Source of the DNA: Bradyrhizobium yuanmingense
GTDB lineage: Bacteria > Pseudomonadota > Alphaproteobacteria > Rhizobiales > Xanthobacteraceae
Direction of reading: 5' to 3'
Assembly: GCF_900094575.1 (NCBI RefSeq)
Contig: NZ_FMAE01000001.1
Span: 1 to 64,000 of the forward strand
DNA: 64,000 bases
Shown here: piece after piece, positions 44,469 through 52,022 of the stretch
Numbering within the stretch: position 1 is the stretch's first letter
Layout: each line of letters opens with the position of its first letter
Translations under genes and position numbers: made by a program
Notes under the pieces: generated by a model
Seen by the model: the letters and a program-made list of their open reading frames with translations, nothing else
Told to the model about the DNA's origin: nothing
Database searches by the model: none

Positions 44469-44918
44469 ATGATGCGATCTGCTGTCGAATGGTTGATCAT
44501 TGCCGGTGTTGCCGCCGGTTTCGTCACCGCGGCCAAGGGCGAAGACGTCGATATCGGCAAGGCGGAATTTCAGTCTTCGTGCGCGAGCTGTCATGGCGCC
44601 GATGCAAGGGGCAGCGGACCCGTCGGCAGCCAGCTCAAGATCCGGCCTTCCGACTTGACCATGTTGACCAAGAACAACAACGGGGTGTTTCCCACCAACG
44701 CCGTTTACGAAACCATATACGGGTCGAAATCGGTTCCGGCGCACGGCACCCGTGAAATGCCGATCTGGGGCGAGCGGTTCAACCCCATCGTCAACCTGCC
44801 TCACGCCGTCGATTCCTATTATTGGCAAAAGGCAGGGCCGCAGCAGAACCCGGAGGTCGTCGTGCGGACTCGCATTCTCGCGGTGATCGACTACCTGAAC
44901 CGAATTCAGCAGAAATAG
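44469..44918 (+). CDS. Periplasmic monohaem cytochrome c
   Basis: A 149-residue protein with signal peptide (AVEWLIIAGVAAGFVTAAKG) and one haem site CASCH in FQSSCASCHGADARGSGPVG. The distal methionine is probably in GTREMPIWGERF. This pattern (CxxCHG...A-R-G-x-G-P...M-P-x-W-G) is that of small class I cytochromes in Bradyrhizobium. ATG 44469 or the adjoining ATG 44472 starts the signal. It lies alone, so its redox partner is unknown. Confidence 0.9.
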   Translation: MMRSAVEWLIIAGVAAGFVTAAKGEDVDIGKAEFQSSCASCHGADARGSGPVGSQLKIRPSDLTMLTKNNNGVFPTNAVYETIYGSKSVPAHGTREMPIWGERFNPIVNLPHAVDSYYWQKAGPQQNPEVVVRTRILAVIDYLNRIQQK

Positions 44919-44959
44919 CGATCGAACAGCGTCGCCGCACAGACGCCGAACGCCGCCTG

Positions 44960-46285
44960 CTATGCCTTCGCGGCAGGCCCTCCGCCTGCCGTCCAGCGCT
45001 CGGGATCCGGACTGTGCCCGATCAGCGCCAGGCCATAGGCGATCGACTCGAACTGGTCGCCGGACATCAGGCGCTCGTTGCCGAAGCGGTCGGCGAACAA
45101 TTTTCGGACCGCAGGCACAAACGAGGTGCCGCCGGTCAGAAACACCTTCTCCACCTCGCGCGAGGCGATGCGGGCCTCGGCCAGCACCTTGTCGACGGTG
45201 GCACCTAACCGGGCGATGTCGTCGGCAATCCAGGCTTCGAATTTCTTCCGCGTGATGGCCGCGCCGATGTCGACGCCGCCGCCCCTAAAGCGGAAGTCCA
45301 CCTCGTCCTGCGCCGAGAGCGCCACCTTGGCGTCGGACACCGCGCGGTAAAGCGCAAAGCCGAGGTCGAGATCGACGATAGTGATGAAGTCCTCGAGCAG
45401 CTCGGGCTTCAGCGCGGTGCGCGCGAGCTCGCGGAGCTCGCGCAGATCGCCGTTGCTCTTCATCATCGCGAGCTGATGCCAGCGCGCCAGGTTCGTGTAG
45501 TGCCCGGTCGGGACCGGCAGCACCTTGTCGAACGAGCGGAAGCTGGAGCCCTTGCCGAGCCGCGGCGACACGATGTGGTCGACGATGCGATAGTCGAAGG
45601 TGTCGCCGGCAACGCCGATGCCGGCATGGCCGAGCGGCTCGGCGCGAAGAACGCCGCCCGTACGCGAGAAACGCATCACGGAAAAGTCGCTGGTGCCGCC
45701 GCCGAAATCGGCCACCAGCACGGTGGCATCGCGCTCCAGCCTGCGGGCAAACGAGAATGCCGCGCCCACGGGCTCGTAGACATAGCGCGCGTGGCCGGCG
45801 CCCAAGCGCTCGAACGCGGCGCGGTAGCGCTGCATCGCCAGCGCCTCGTCGGGATTGCCGCCGGCAAAGCGCACAGGGCGGCCGACCGTGATGTTCGCCG
45901 CCTCGAAGCCGAACTTGTCCCCGCCATGGCGCGCCAGCGTGCGCAGGAACGCCGCCAGGATGTCCTCGAATTTGTAGCGCTGCCGGAAGACTTGCGTGGT
46001 GTTGAAGCTCGAGCTCGCTGCGAAGGTCTTGAACGATTGCAGGAAGCGGTAGACGTGGCGTCCTTCGAGAAACTGCTCGATCGCCCATGGCCCGCCCTCG
46101 GCCTGGGCACCGGCGCCCGGCCGGTCCTCCCAGAAGCACAGGGCCGACACGTAGACGCTGTGGCGCTGCCCGCCATGGTCGAAGCGAATGGCTTCGACCC
46201 GGCGGTCGTCCGCCGCCAGCGCAACGACCGTGTTGCTCGTGCCAAAATCGATGCCGATCGAGACGGCGGGCGAGGCGCTCGACAT
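44960..46285 (-). CDS. yegD: Hsp70-family protein of YegD type
   Basis: A 441-residue actin-fold ATPase. The phosphate-1 motif is SIGIDFGTSNTVVAL near residue 8, the phosphate-2 motif VLVADFGGGTSDFSVMRF near 200, and the adenosine motif VFLTGGTSFVPAVRKLF near 390. It stops soon after, so the substrate-binding domain of DnaK is absent, as in YegD. ATG 46285 is chosen as the residue before the ATPase fold. It may be a specialised chaperone; function is not established. The next gene upstream, zigA-like, is on the same strand 124 bases away. Confidence 0.9.
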   Translation of the reverse strand: MSSASPAVSIGIDFGTSNTVVALAADDRRVEAIRFDHGGQRHSVYVSALCFWEDRPGAGAQAEGGPWAIEQFLEGRHVYRFLQSFKTFAASSSFNTTQVFRQRYKFEDILAAFLRTLARHGGDKFGFEAANITVGRPVRFAGGNPDEALAMQRYRAAFERLGAGHARYVYEPVGAAFSFARRLERDATVLVADFGGGTSDFSVMRFSRTGGVLRAEPLGHAGIGVAGDTFDYRIVDHIVSPRLGKGSSFRSFDKVLPVPTGHYTNLARWHQLAMMKSNGDLRELRELARTALKPELLEDFITIVDLDLGFALYRAVSDAKVALSAQDEVDFRFRGGGVDIGAAITRKKFEAWIADDIARLGATVDKVLAEARIASREVEKVFLTGGTSFVPAVRKLFADRFGNERLMSGDQFESIAYGLALIGHSPDPERWTAGGGPAAKA

Positions 46286-46408
46286 GAACCACTCTGAATG
46301 ATGCTTGGAAAGGGGGCAGAGCACTAACGGCTTTGCCGTCCCCTTGCAAGACCTGGTCCGAGATGGTCGAGCCCGGACCTCACGCCGCGTGGCTGGCAGG
46401 CACGTCGA

Positions 46409-47614
46409 TCAGTTGGACTGATCGCCTCGACGCCAGGCCGGAAACGGATCGGCGAGAGCGGACCATGCGGCGATGTCCATGGTGGACGTATCAGGGACAA
46501 GGCATGCGTCCAGCCTGCCACGGATCTCGGCTTCGTCCATGCCGGTGCCGATGAACACGATCTCCTGGCGACGATCGCCGTACAGCTTGTCCCAATACTG
46601 GTCGAGCCGCTTGCGCCAGGCCTCATCGTTCGGCCACCGCTCCTTTGGAACGCTCGCCCACCAGAACCCCAGCGCTTCGGTCCTCACGATCGCTCCCGCC
46701 TGGCTGATCTCGCCGAGCCATTGCGGCCTCGTCGCCAGCCAGAAATGACCCTTCGCCCGGATCACGCCTGGCCAGGATGCCTTGACGAACTTGTCGAACT
46801 TCGCCGGATCGAACGGCCGGCGGGCGCGGTAGACGAAGTTCTTCACGCCATATTCCTGCGTTTCAGGCACGTGGTCGGCGAAACCATAGAGCTCCTTGTA
46901 CCAGAGCGGATGCTGCTGGGCTTTCTCGAAGTCGAACCGGCCGGTGTTGAGCACGCGGTCGAACGGCACGCGGCTGTGATTGGCTTCGATGATGTCGGCT
47001 TCGGGATTCAACGAGCGGATGATCTGCCGTGCCGCCTCGCGCTGTTGCGGCGAGGCATCGTCCACCTTGTTGAGGACGATCACGTCGGCGAACTCGATCT
47101 GCTCCACGAGGAGATCGACCAGCGTCCGCTTGTCGCCGTCCAGCGCCTCGCCGCGCTCGCCGAGGAACTCGGTCGAGGAATAGTCCTTCAGCAGGTTGGC
47201 GGCGTCGACCACCGTCACCATCGTGTCCAGGTGAGCGATGTCGGAGAGGCTTTCGCCCTCTTCCGAGCGGAAATCGAACGTCGCTGCGACCGGGAGCGGC
47301 TCCGAAATGCCCGTCGATTCGATCAGCAGATAATCGAAGCGCCCGCTTTCGGCGAGCGCACGTACTTCCCTCAGGAGATCGTCGCGCAGGGTGCAGCAGA
47401 TGCAACCGTTGGTCATCTCCACCAGTTTCTCATCAGTCCGCGAGAGGTTGGCACCACCATCGCGGACCAGGTCCGCATCGATGTTCACCTCGCTCATGTC
47501 GTTCACGATTACCGCCACTTTCAAGCCGTGCCGATTGTTCAGGACGTGATTCAGCAAAGTGGTCTTTCCAGCCCCGAGGAAGCCGGACAAGACGGTGACG
47601 GGGAGTTTGGGCAT
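46409..47614 (-). CDS. zigA: COG0523 zinc metallochaperone GTPase (ZigA/CobW family)
   Basis: A 401-residue GTPase. Walker A is GFLGAGKTT (residues 11-19), the metal-binding motif GCICC covers Cys71, Cys73 and Cys74, the G4 motif is VLNKVDD, and the C-terminal CobW_C domain carries [10 protein letters not shown] and [10 protein letters not shown]. The size and C-terminal motifs suit the ZigA subgroup, which supplies zinc to target enzymes under zinc starvation. ATG 47614 starts at the first strand ([11 protein letters not shown]). A perfect 20-base palindrome of Zur-box type lies 62-81 bases upstream, so zinc-dependent repression is well supported. Confidence 0.93.
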   Translation of the reverse strand: MPKLPVTVLSGFLGAGKTTLLNHVLNNRHGLKVAVIVNDMSEVNIDADLVRDGGANLSRTDEKLVEMTNGCICCTLRDDLLREVRALAESGRFDYLLIESTGISEPLPVAATFDFRSEEGESLSDIAHLDTMVTVVDAANLLKDYSSTEFLGERGEALDGDKRTLVDLLVEQIEFADVIVLNKVDDASPQQREAARQIIRSLNPEADIIEANHSRVPFDRVLNTGRFDFEKAQQHPLWYKELYGFADHVPETQEYGVKNFVYRARRPFDPAKFDKFVKASWPGVIRAKGHFWLATRPQWLGEISQAGAIVRTEALGFWWASVPKERWPNDEAWRKRLDQYWDKLYGDRRQEIVFIGTGMDEAEIRGRLDACLVPDTSTMDIAAWSALADPFPAWRRGDQSN

Positions 47615-47675
47615 GGAGATCGAACAGCCTCTTGAGGGGGATGGGCCGAGGACAACGAGACACGGCATCTCACTA

Positions 47676-47695
47676 TGTAATGTTATAACATTACA
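47676..47695. promoter_or_regulatory. Zur box upstream of zigA
   Basis: TGTAATGTTA-TAACATTACA is a perfect 20-base palindrome. It has the core GTTATAAC and overall form of alphaproteobacterial Zur operators and precedes a COG0523 gene, the classic Zur target. Confidence 0.92.
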
Positions 47696-47803
47696 TTCTC
47701 TATTCGACCTGACCCTGTCAAGGCGCTCGGCCCGCCCAGGGTTCACCGCCTATGCCGCAATGCGGAAGAAAGAATGCTGCTATGCAAACAAGAGCATGGA
47801 CGC

Positions 47804-47820
47804 TGGCATCTGGCATACAT
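47804..47820. promoter_or_regulatory. Degenerate operator copy before the 45-aa peptide gene
   Basis: TGGCAT-CTGGC-ATACAT keeps the left half and 4 of 6 bases of the right half of the TGGCAT-N5-ATRCCA site. It lies 58 bases before the start at 47878, the same distance as site B to gntR. Weaker evidence than for the other copies. Confidence 0.45.
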
Positions 47821-47877
47821 AGATTGTTCCCAGAAATGAGACAGCAAGACTGACTGTTCTCAAGAAAGGGATTTCCG

Positions 47878-48015
47878 ATGTCCAAGACCGCTTCCGTCGC
47901 TCTTGCGCCCTCCTCCTCGCTGTTCGCCCGCCTGATGGCCGCGATCGACGGCTTGCTGCTGGCGAGCGCCGAAATCTCCAATCGCAACGGGGACTTGCCG
48001 CGTTTCGGCCTGTAA
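47878..48015 (+). CDS. 45-residue peptide, hypothetical
   Basis: ATG 47878, preceded by AAGAAAGGGATTTCC, opens a 45-codon frame. It encodes MSKTASVALAPSSSLFARLM, then AAIDGLLLASAEISNRNGDL and PRFGL, ending in TAA. It has an amphipathic to hydrophobic middle (SLFARLMAAIDGLLLASAEI) and a polar tail. It is bounded by an operator-like repeat upstream and a strong terminator 64 bases downstream, so it forms its own transcription unit. I know no function; a regulatory or membrane-associated peptide is possible. Confidence 0.65.
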   Translation: MSKTASVALAPSSSLFARLMAAIDGLLLASAEISNRNGDLPRFGL

Positions 48016-48078
48016 GAAGGCCTTCGCTCCCGCACCGAACGGGCGACGGCACAGAAGCCAAAAACACGTTGTTTGACC

Positions 48079-48110
48079 AAATGGCCCCGCTTGTCGGGGC
48101 CATTTCTGTT
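48079..48110 (+). terminator. Rho-independent terminator after the 45-aa peptide
   Basis: AAATGGCCCCG (48079-48089) pairs perfectly with CGGGGCCATTT (48095-48105) around CTTGT, then CTGTTT. An 11-base stem makes this a strong terminator. Confidence 0.9.
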
Positions 48111-48193
48111 TGGCAGCGCCCTCCCTCGCAGGCGAGCGGAACTGCGACGATTAGTCCGCCGAGGCCAACCGACGATTCCGGTTGTTTGTCTAC

Positions 48194-48210
48194 TGGCATT
48201 TCGCATACCA
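48194..48210. promoter_or_regulatory. Operator site D (TGGCAT-N5-ATACCA)
   Basis: Same 6-5-6 pattern as the gntR-oxc sites, with one changed base in the right half. It lies 274 bases before the second TTT receptor gene, the first complete gene to its right. Confidence 0.75.
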
Positions 48211-48483
48211 TCCATTCAAACAAGAATGGTTGCACGATTCAAAAGTGTAAGGACGGGGAAGCGTAACGCAGGACGGAAGGCCGAGTGGCCATGTTTGCCG
48301 CGCCTTGGCGAAGCCTTAGCCGAAAGATGCGGATGCCGCGCGTTATCCCTGCTCATACAGTTTCTATCGGGACTGCCATGGGTGCTAGACCGCAAGGGTA
48401 AACCCGGGGCATGTGACTCGGGATGGGCTGACGCAAGCCGACAAAGAGCGGCTGCGTTGAGGGTTCGACAGGGAGTGAACAAG
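48211..48483 (+). other. Long leader between operator D and the TTT receptor gene
   Basis: 273 bases with no separate gene. The frame of the receptor gene is open throughout; an ATG at 48226 (MVARFKSVRTGKRN) is in frame, but the residues are Arg/Cys-rich without a signal, so it is probably leader RNA. The stretch holds no strong hairpin that I can see. Promoter placement just after the operator would give an unusually long 5' UTR. Confidence 0.4.
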
Positions 48484-49488
48484 ATGAAGCCATTCGTTCT
48501 GAATGTCGCGTTGGCGGCAATGGTGATGTCGTGCGCGAGCAGCACCGCAAGCCGTGCCGCCTGGGAGCCGGTCCGTCCGGTCGAGTTCATCGTGCCCGCG
48601 GGTACCGGAGGCGGCGCCGACCAGATGGCGCGCACCATCCAGGGCATCGTCACCAAGCACAATCTGATGAAGCAGCCGCTGGTCGTCATCAACAAGGCCG
48701 GCGGCGCAGGCGGTGAAGGCTTCCTCGATGTGAAGACGTCGGCGAACAATCCGCACAAGATCATCATCACGCTGTCGAACCTGTTCACGACGCCGCTGGC
48801 GACGGGCATCCCCTTCAACTGGAAGGATTTGACTCCGGTCGCGATGCTCGCGCTCGACGAGTTCGTGCTCTGGGTCAATGCCGAGAAGCCGTACAGCTCC
48901 GTCAAGGACTATGTTGAGGCCGCGAAGAAGGCACCAAGCGGCACGTTCAAGATGGGCGGCACCGGGTCCAAGCAGGAAGACCAGATCATCACGGTCGGGA
49001 TCGAGAAGGCCATCGACGCCAAGTTCACCTACATTCCCTACAAGGGCGGCGGCGAAGTCGCGGTGCAGCTGGTCGGCAACCACGTCGATTCGACCGTCAA
49101 CAACCCGATCGAGGCGGTCGCGCAATGGCGCGGCGGCAAGCTCCGTCCGCTCTGCGTGTTCGACGCCCAGCCGATGGCCTATGACGAGCCGATCGCCGAC
49201 GGCAAGGCCTGGAAGGATATTCCGACCTGCAAGTCGCAGGGCCTTGCGATGGAATATCTCATGCTGCGCGGCATCTTCATGTCGCCCAAGGCCACGAAGG
49301 ACCAGGTCGAATATTACGTCGAGCTGTTCAAGAAGGTGCGCGCCACGCCGGAATGGCAGGAGTTCATGAAGAGCGGCGCCTTCAACACGACCTTCCTGAC
49401 CGGCGCCGATTACGCCAAGTGGATCGAGGCGGAGGAGAAGCGGCACGAAAGCCTGATGAAGGAAGCCGGCTTCCTCGCATCGAATTGA
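48484..49488 (+). CDS. TTT periplasmic substrate-binding protein (TctC/Bug family), copy 2
   Basis: A 334-residue receptor. MKPFVLNVALAAMVMSCASS is the signal peptide, with a possible lipobox-like MSCAS. FIVPAGTGGGADQMARTIQG and INKAGGAGGEGFLDVK form the ligand loops, and FTYIPYKGGGEVAVQLVGNH the third contact region. ATG 48484 follows GGGAGTGAACAAG. It heads a TctC-TctB-TctA operon behind an operator shared with oxc/frc, so oxalate or a related di-acid is a likely solute; this is inferred. Confidence 0.93.
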   Translation: MKPFVLNVALAAMVMSCASSTASRAAWEPVRPVEFIVPAGTGGGADQMARTIQGIVTKHNLMKQPLVVINKAGGAGGEGFLDVKTSANNPHKIIITLSNLFTTPLATGIPFNWKDLTPVAMLALDEFVLWVNAEKPYSSVKDYVEAAKKAPSGTFKMGGTGSKQEDQIITVGIEKAIDAKFTYIPYKGGGEVAVQLVGNHVDSTVNNPIEAVAQWRGGKLRPLCVFDAQPMAYDEPIADGKAWKDIPTCKSQGLAMEYLMLRGIFMSPKATKDQVEYYVELFKKVRATPEWQEFMKSGAFNTTFLTGADYAKWIEAEEKRHESLMKEAGFLASN

Positions 49489-49573
49489 GCCTGGCATCGA
49501 TGACGGCCGAGGATGCTGCGCGTCCTCGCGCCGGCAGCGACTGCGAAAGACTGCATTTCCGCCTGGAGGCCTC

Positions 49574-50071
49574 ATGACTGAACGATCCCGAGCCGAATCC
49601 GGCCCCGCCCACAAGACGCTGGAAATCGGCATGGGGCTGCTGATCGGCGTGTTCGGCCTCATCGTGATCTTCGGCAGCCTCAAGGCCGGCATCAATTGGG
49701 GCCCGGAGGGGCCGCGCGCCGGATTTTTCCCGTTCTATATCGGCGCGGCCATCGTCGCGGCGAGTGCGATCAACGTCTGGAACGCGCAGCGCGACGACGA
49801 CGGACGGTTGTTCGCCGAATGGGGGCAGCTGCGCCAGGTCATGAGCGTCGTGGTGCCGACCGCCATCTACGTCGGCACAATGCCGTTCATCGGCCTTTAC
49901 GTCGGCTCGATGCTCTTCATCGCCTGGTTCATGCGCTGGCTCGGCGGCTATCGCTGGCTGACCGTCGCAGCGGTGGCGGTCGGCATGCCGGTCGTGACTT
50001 ACCTCGTTTTCGAGCGCTGGTTCCTCGTCCCTCTGCCCAAGGGGCCGCTCGAGGAATGGCTCGGCCTGTGA
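49574..50071 (+). CDS. Tripartite tricarboxylate transporter small permease (TctB family), copy 2
   Basis: A 165-residue protein with four membrane segments (LLIGVFGLIVIFGSLKAGIN, GFFPFYIGAAIVAASAINVW, SVVVPTAIYVGTMPFIGLYV, WLTVAAVAVGMPVVTYLVF). The GPEGPRAGFFPFYIG loop and C-terminal FERWFLVPLPKGPLEEWLGL are TctB signatures. It sits between receptor and large permease. Confidence 0.92.
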   Translation: MTERSRAESGPAHKTLEIGMGLLIGVFGLIVIFGSLKAGINWGPEGPRAGFFPFYIGAAIVAASAINVWNAQRDDDGRLFAEWGQLRQVMSVVVPTAIYVGTMPFIGLYVGSMLFIAWFMRWLGGYRWLTVAAVAVGMPVVTYLVFERWFLVPLPKGPLEEWLGL

Positions 50072-50113
50072 GACCCATCCACCCATTCAATTGCTGCTGC
50101 AGGACGTTTTGAC

Positions 50114-51613
50114 ATGGAAGAGTTGGCCAATCTGTTTCACGGCTTCGCGGTCGCCCTGCAGCCCTACAACATCATGCTGATGGTGATCGGCATCACGCTC
50201 GGCGTCCTCATCGGCGTGCTGCCGGGGCTCGGGGGCGCCAACGGCGTCGCGATCCTGCTTCCGCTGACCTTCAGCATGCCGCCGACATCGGCCATCATCA
50301 TGCTGTCCTGCATCTATTGGGGCGCATTGTTCGGGGGAGCCATCACCTCGATCCTGTTCAACATCCCTGGCGAGCCATGGTCGGTGGCGACCACCTTCGA
50401 CGGCTATCCGATGGCCCAGCAGGGCAAGCCCGGCGAGGCCCTGACGGCGGCCTTTACCTCCTCCTTCGTCGGCGCGCTGTTTGCCGTCGTCATGATCACG
50501 CTGGTTGCGCCGCTCGTCGCGGGCTTTGCGCTTCGATTTGGGCCGGCGGAGAAGTTCGCGGTGTATTTCCTCGCCTTCTGCTCCTTCGTCGGCCTCAGCA
50601 AGGAGCCGCCGTTCAAGACCATCGCCGCAATGATGATCGGCTTTGCGCTCGCGGCCGTCGGACTGGACTCGATCACCGGACAATTGCGGCTGACCTTCGG
50701 CATCACCGAACTGCTCAACGGCTTCGACTTCCTGATCGCCGTGATCGGCCTGTTCGGCATCGGCGAAATCCTGCTGACCATGGAGGAAGGGCTCGCCTTC
50801 CGCGGCGGCAAAGCCAGCATCAACCTTCGTGTCGTGCTCCAGACCTGGCGCGAGTTGCCCGCCTATTGGATGACATCGCTGCGGTCCTGCCTGATCGGCT
50901 GCTGGATGGGCGTCACCCCGGCCGGCGCAACGCCTGCTTCCTTCATGAGCTACGGCATCGCCAAGCGGCTGGCGCGACGCGGCAACAATTTCGGCAAGGG
51001 CGAGATCGAGGGCGTGATCGCGCCGGAGACGGCCGCACACGCCGCCGGCACCGCGGCGCTGCTGCCGATGCTGTCGCTCGGCGTGCCGGGCTCGCCGACC
51101 GCCGCCGTGCTGCTCGGCGGCCTCTTGATCTGGGGCCTGCAGCCTGGCCCGATGCTGTTCGTCGAGCAGAAGGAATTCGTCTGGGGCCTGATCGCCTCGA
51201 TGTATCTCGGCAATCTCGTCGGGCTCATCGTCGTACTCACCTGCGTGCCGATCTTCGCCGCGATCCTGCGCGTACCCTTCGGCATCATCGCGCCGTTGAT
51301 CCTGGTGCTCTGCGCGATCGGCGCCTATTCGGTGCACAACAGCACCTTCGACGTGATGCTGATGTTGGTGTTCGGCGTGATCGGCTATCTCCTGAAGAAG
51401 TGCAATTACCCGCTCGCGCCGCTGGTGCTCGCCATCGTGCTCGGCGACAAGGCCGAGGAAGCCTTCCGACAATCGCTGCTGGGCTCGCAAGGATCGCTCG
51501 GGGTGTTCTTCTCCAACGGCCTCGTCAGCACCATCATGGCGCTCGGCTTGGTCGCCCTGTTCTGGTCCGCGATCCAGGAAGGCTACAGCCGGCTGCGCAC
51601 GTCGATGGCGTGA
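50114..51613 (+). CDS. Tripartite tricarboxylate transporter large permease (TctA family), copy 2
   Basis: A 499-residue permease with about 11-12 membrane segments. LGVLIGVLPGLGGANGVAIL and LSCIYWGALFGGAITSILFN are the TctA signatures; the second repeat carries GCWMGVTPAGATPASFMSYG. The usual NIPGEP loop is present. It starts 42 bases after TctB and ends the operon. It differs clearly from copy 1 at 21747, so the two transporters have separate origins or old divergence. Confidence 0.95.
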   Translation: MEELANLFHGFAVALQPYNIMLMVIGITLGVLIGVLPGLGGANGVAILLPLTFSMPPTSAIIMLSCIYWGALFGGAITSILFNIPGEPWSVATTFDGYPMAQQGKPGEALTAAFTSSFVGALFAVVMITLVAPLVAGFALRFGPAEKFAVYFLAFCSFVGLSKEPPFKTIAAMMIGFALAAVGLDSITGQLRLTFGITELLNGFDFLIAVIGLFGIGEILLTMEEGLAFRGGKASINLRVVLQTWRELPAYWMTSLRSCLIGCWMGVTPAGATPASFMSYGIAKRLARRGNNFGKGEIEGVIAPETAAHAAGTAALLPMLSLGVPGSPTAAVLLGGLLIWGLQPGPMLFVEQKEFVWGLIASMYLGNLVGLIVVLTCVPIFAAILRVPFGIIAPLILVLCAIGAYSVHNSTFDVMLMLVFGVIGYLLKKCNYPLAPLVLAIVLGDKAEEAFRQSLLGSQGSLGVFFSNGLVSTIMALGLVALFWSAIQEGYSRLRTSMA

Positions 51614-51669
51614 GGCGGGATCTGCGCAATCCGCATCGGTACCGACGCCAAATTGCCGCACTCCAGACT

Positions 51670-51690
51670 TCTGGAATATAGAATTCCAGA
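51670..51690. promoter_or_regulatory. Perfect inverted repeat TCTGGAAT-N5-ATTCCAGA
   Basis: Eight-base perfect arms (51670-51677 and 51683-51690) with a 5-base spacer, 57 bases after the TctA stop. It has the geometry of the TGGCAT-N5-ATRCCA sites with A for C in the half-site, as site F also does on one side. It may be another binding site of the same or a related GntR protein. No T-run, so it is not a classic terminator. Confidence 0.6.
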
Positions 51691-51951
51691 GATTGCACCG
51701 TCCCCCGCCGACGGCGCCTCGGCGCACGCGACCAATGCAGGCCTGCAAGAACGCCAAGTGCATAGGCTTTCAACAACGCCCCGCGACGTCGCCGATCCGA
51801 GACAAAGCGCTGTAAAAACAGCCTCTTAGCTTTAATCAACTGCAATCGCCGCCATCACGCCGACGCGATCGGGCTTTACTTTTCCGCGCTCATAGCGCAT
51901 GTGAACAAGCCCGCGCTATTTCGCCGCACCCTCCCGTCCTCGCTTGAATCT
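51691..51951. other. Intergenic stretch between TctA copy 2 and OxlT 1
   Basis: Together with its flanking sites this makes 409 bases without a gene. A small hairpin (GCTGTAAAAACAGC, 51810-51823) is visible. I see no coding sequence. Confidence 0.35.
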
Positions 51952-51968
51952 TGGCATATTGCATACCA
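51952..51968. promoter_or_regulatory. Operator site E (TGGCAT-N5-ATACCA) before OxlT 1
   Basis: Identical half-sites to sites D and G, 55 bases upstream of the ATG at 52023, where a repressor would overlap the promoter. Confidence 0.8.
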
Positions 51969-52022
51969 GAGTGCGCGCCAGCGCATGCATAAAAATGATG
52001 GGCGCGTTTGGGAGGGTTTTTG

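Noticed and set aside
50087..51763. A 558-codon minus-strand frame opposite TctA copy 2
   Set aside because: Arg/Gln/Asp/His-rich shadow translation without membrane segments or motifs; TctA on the other strand is certain.
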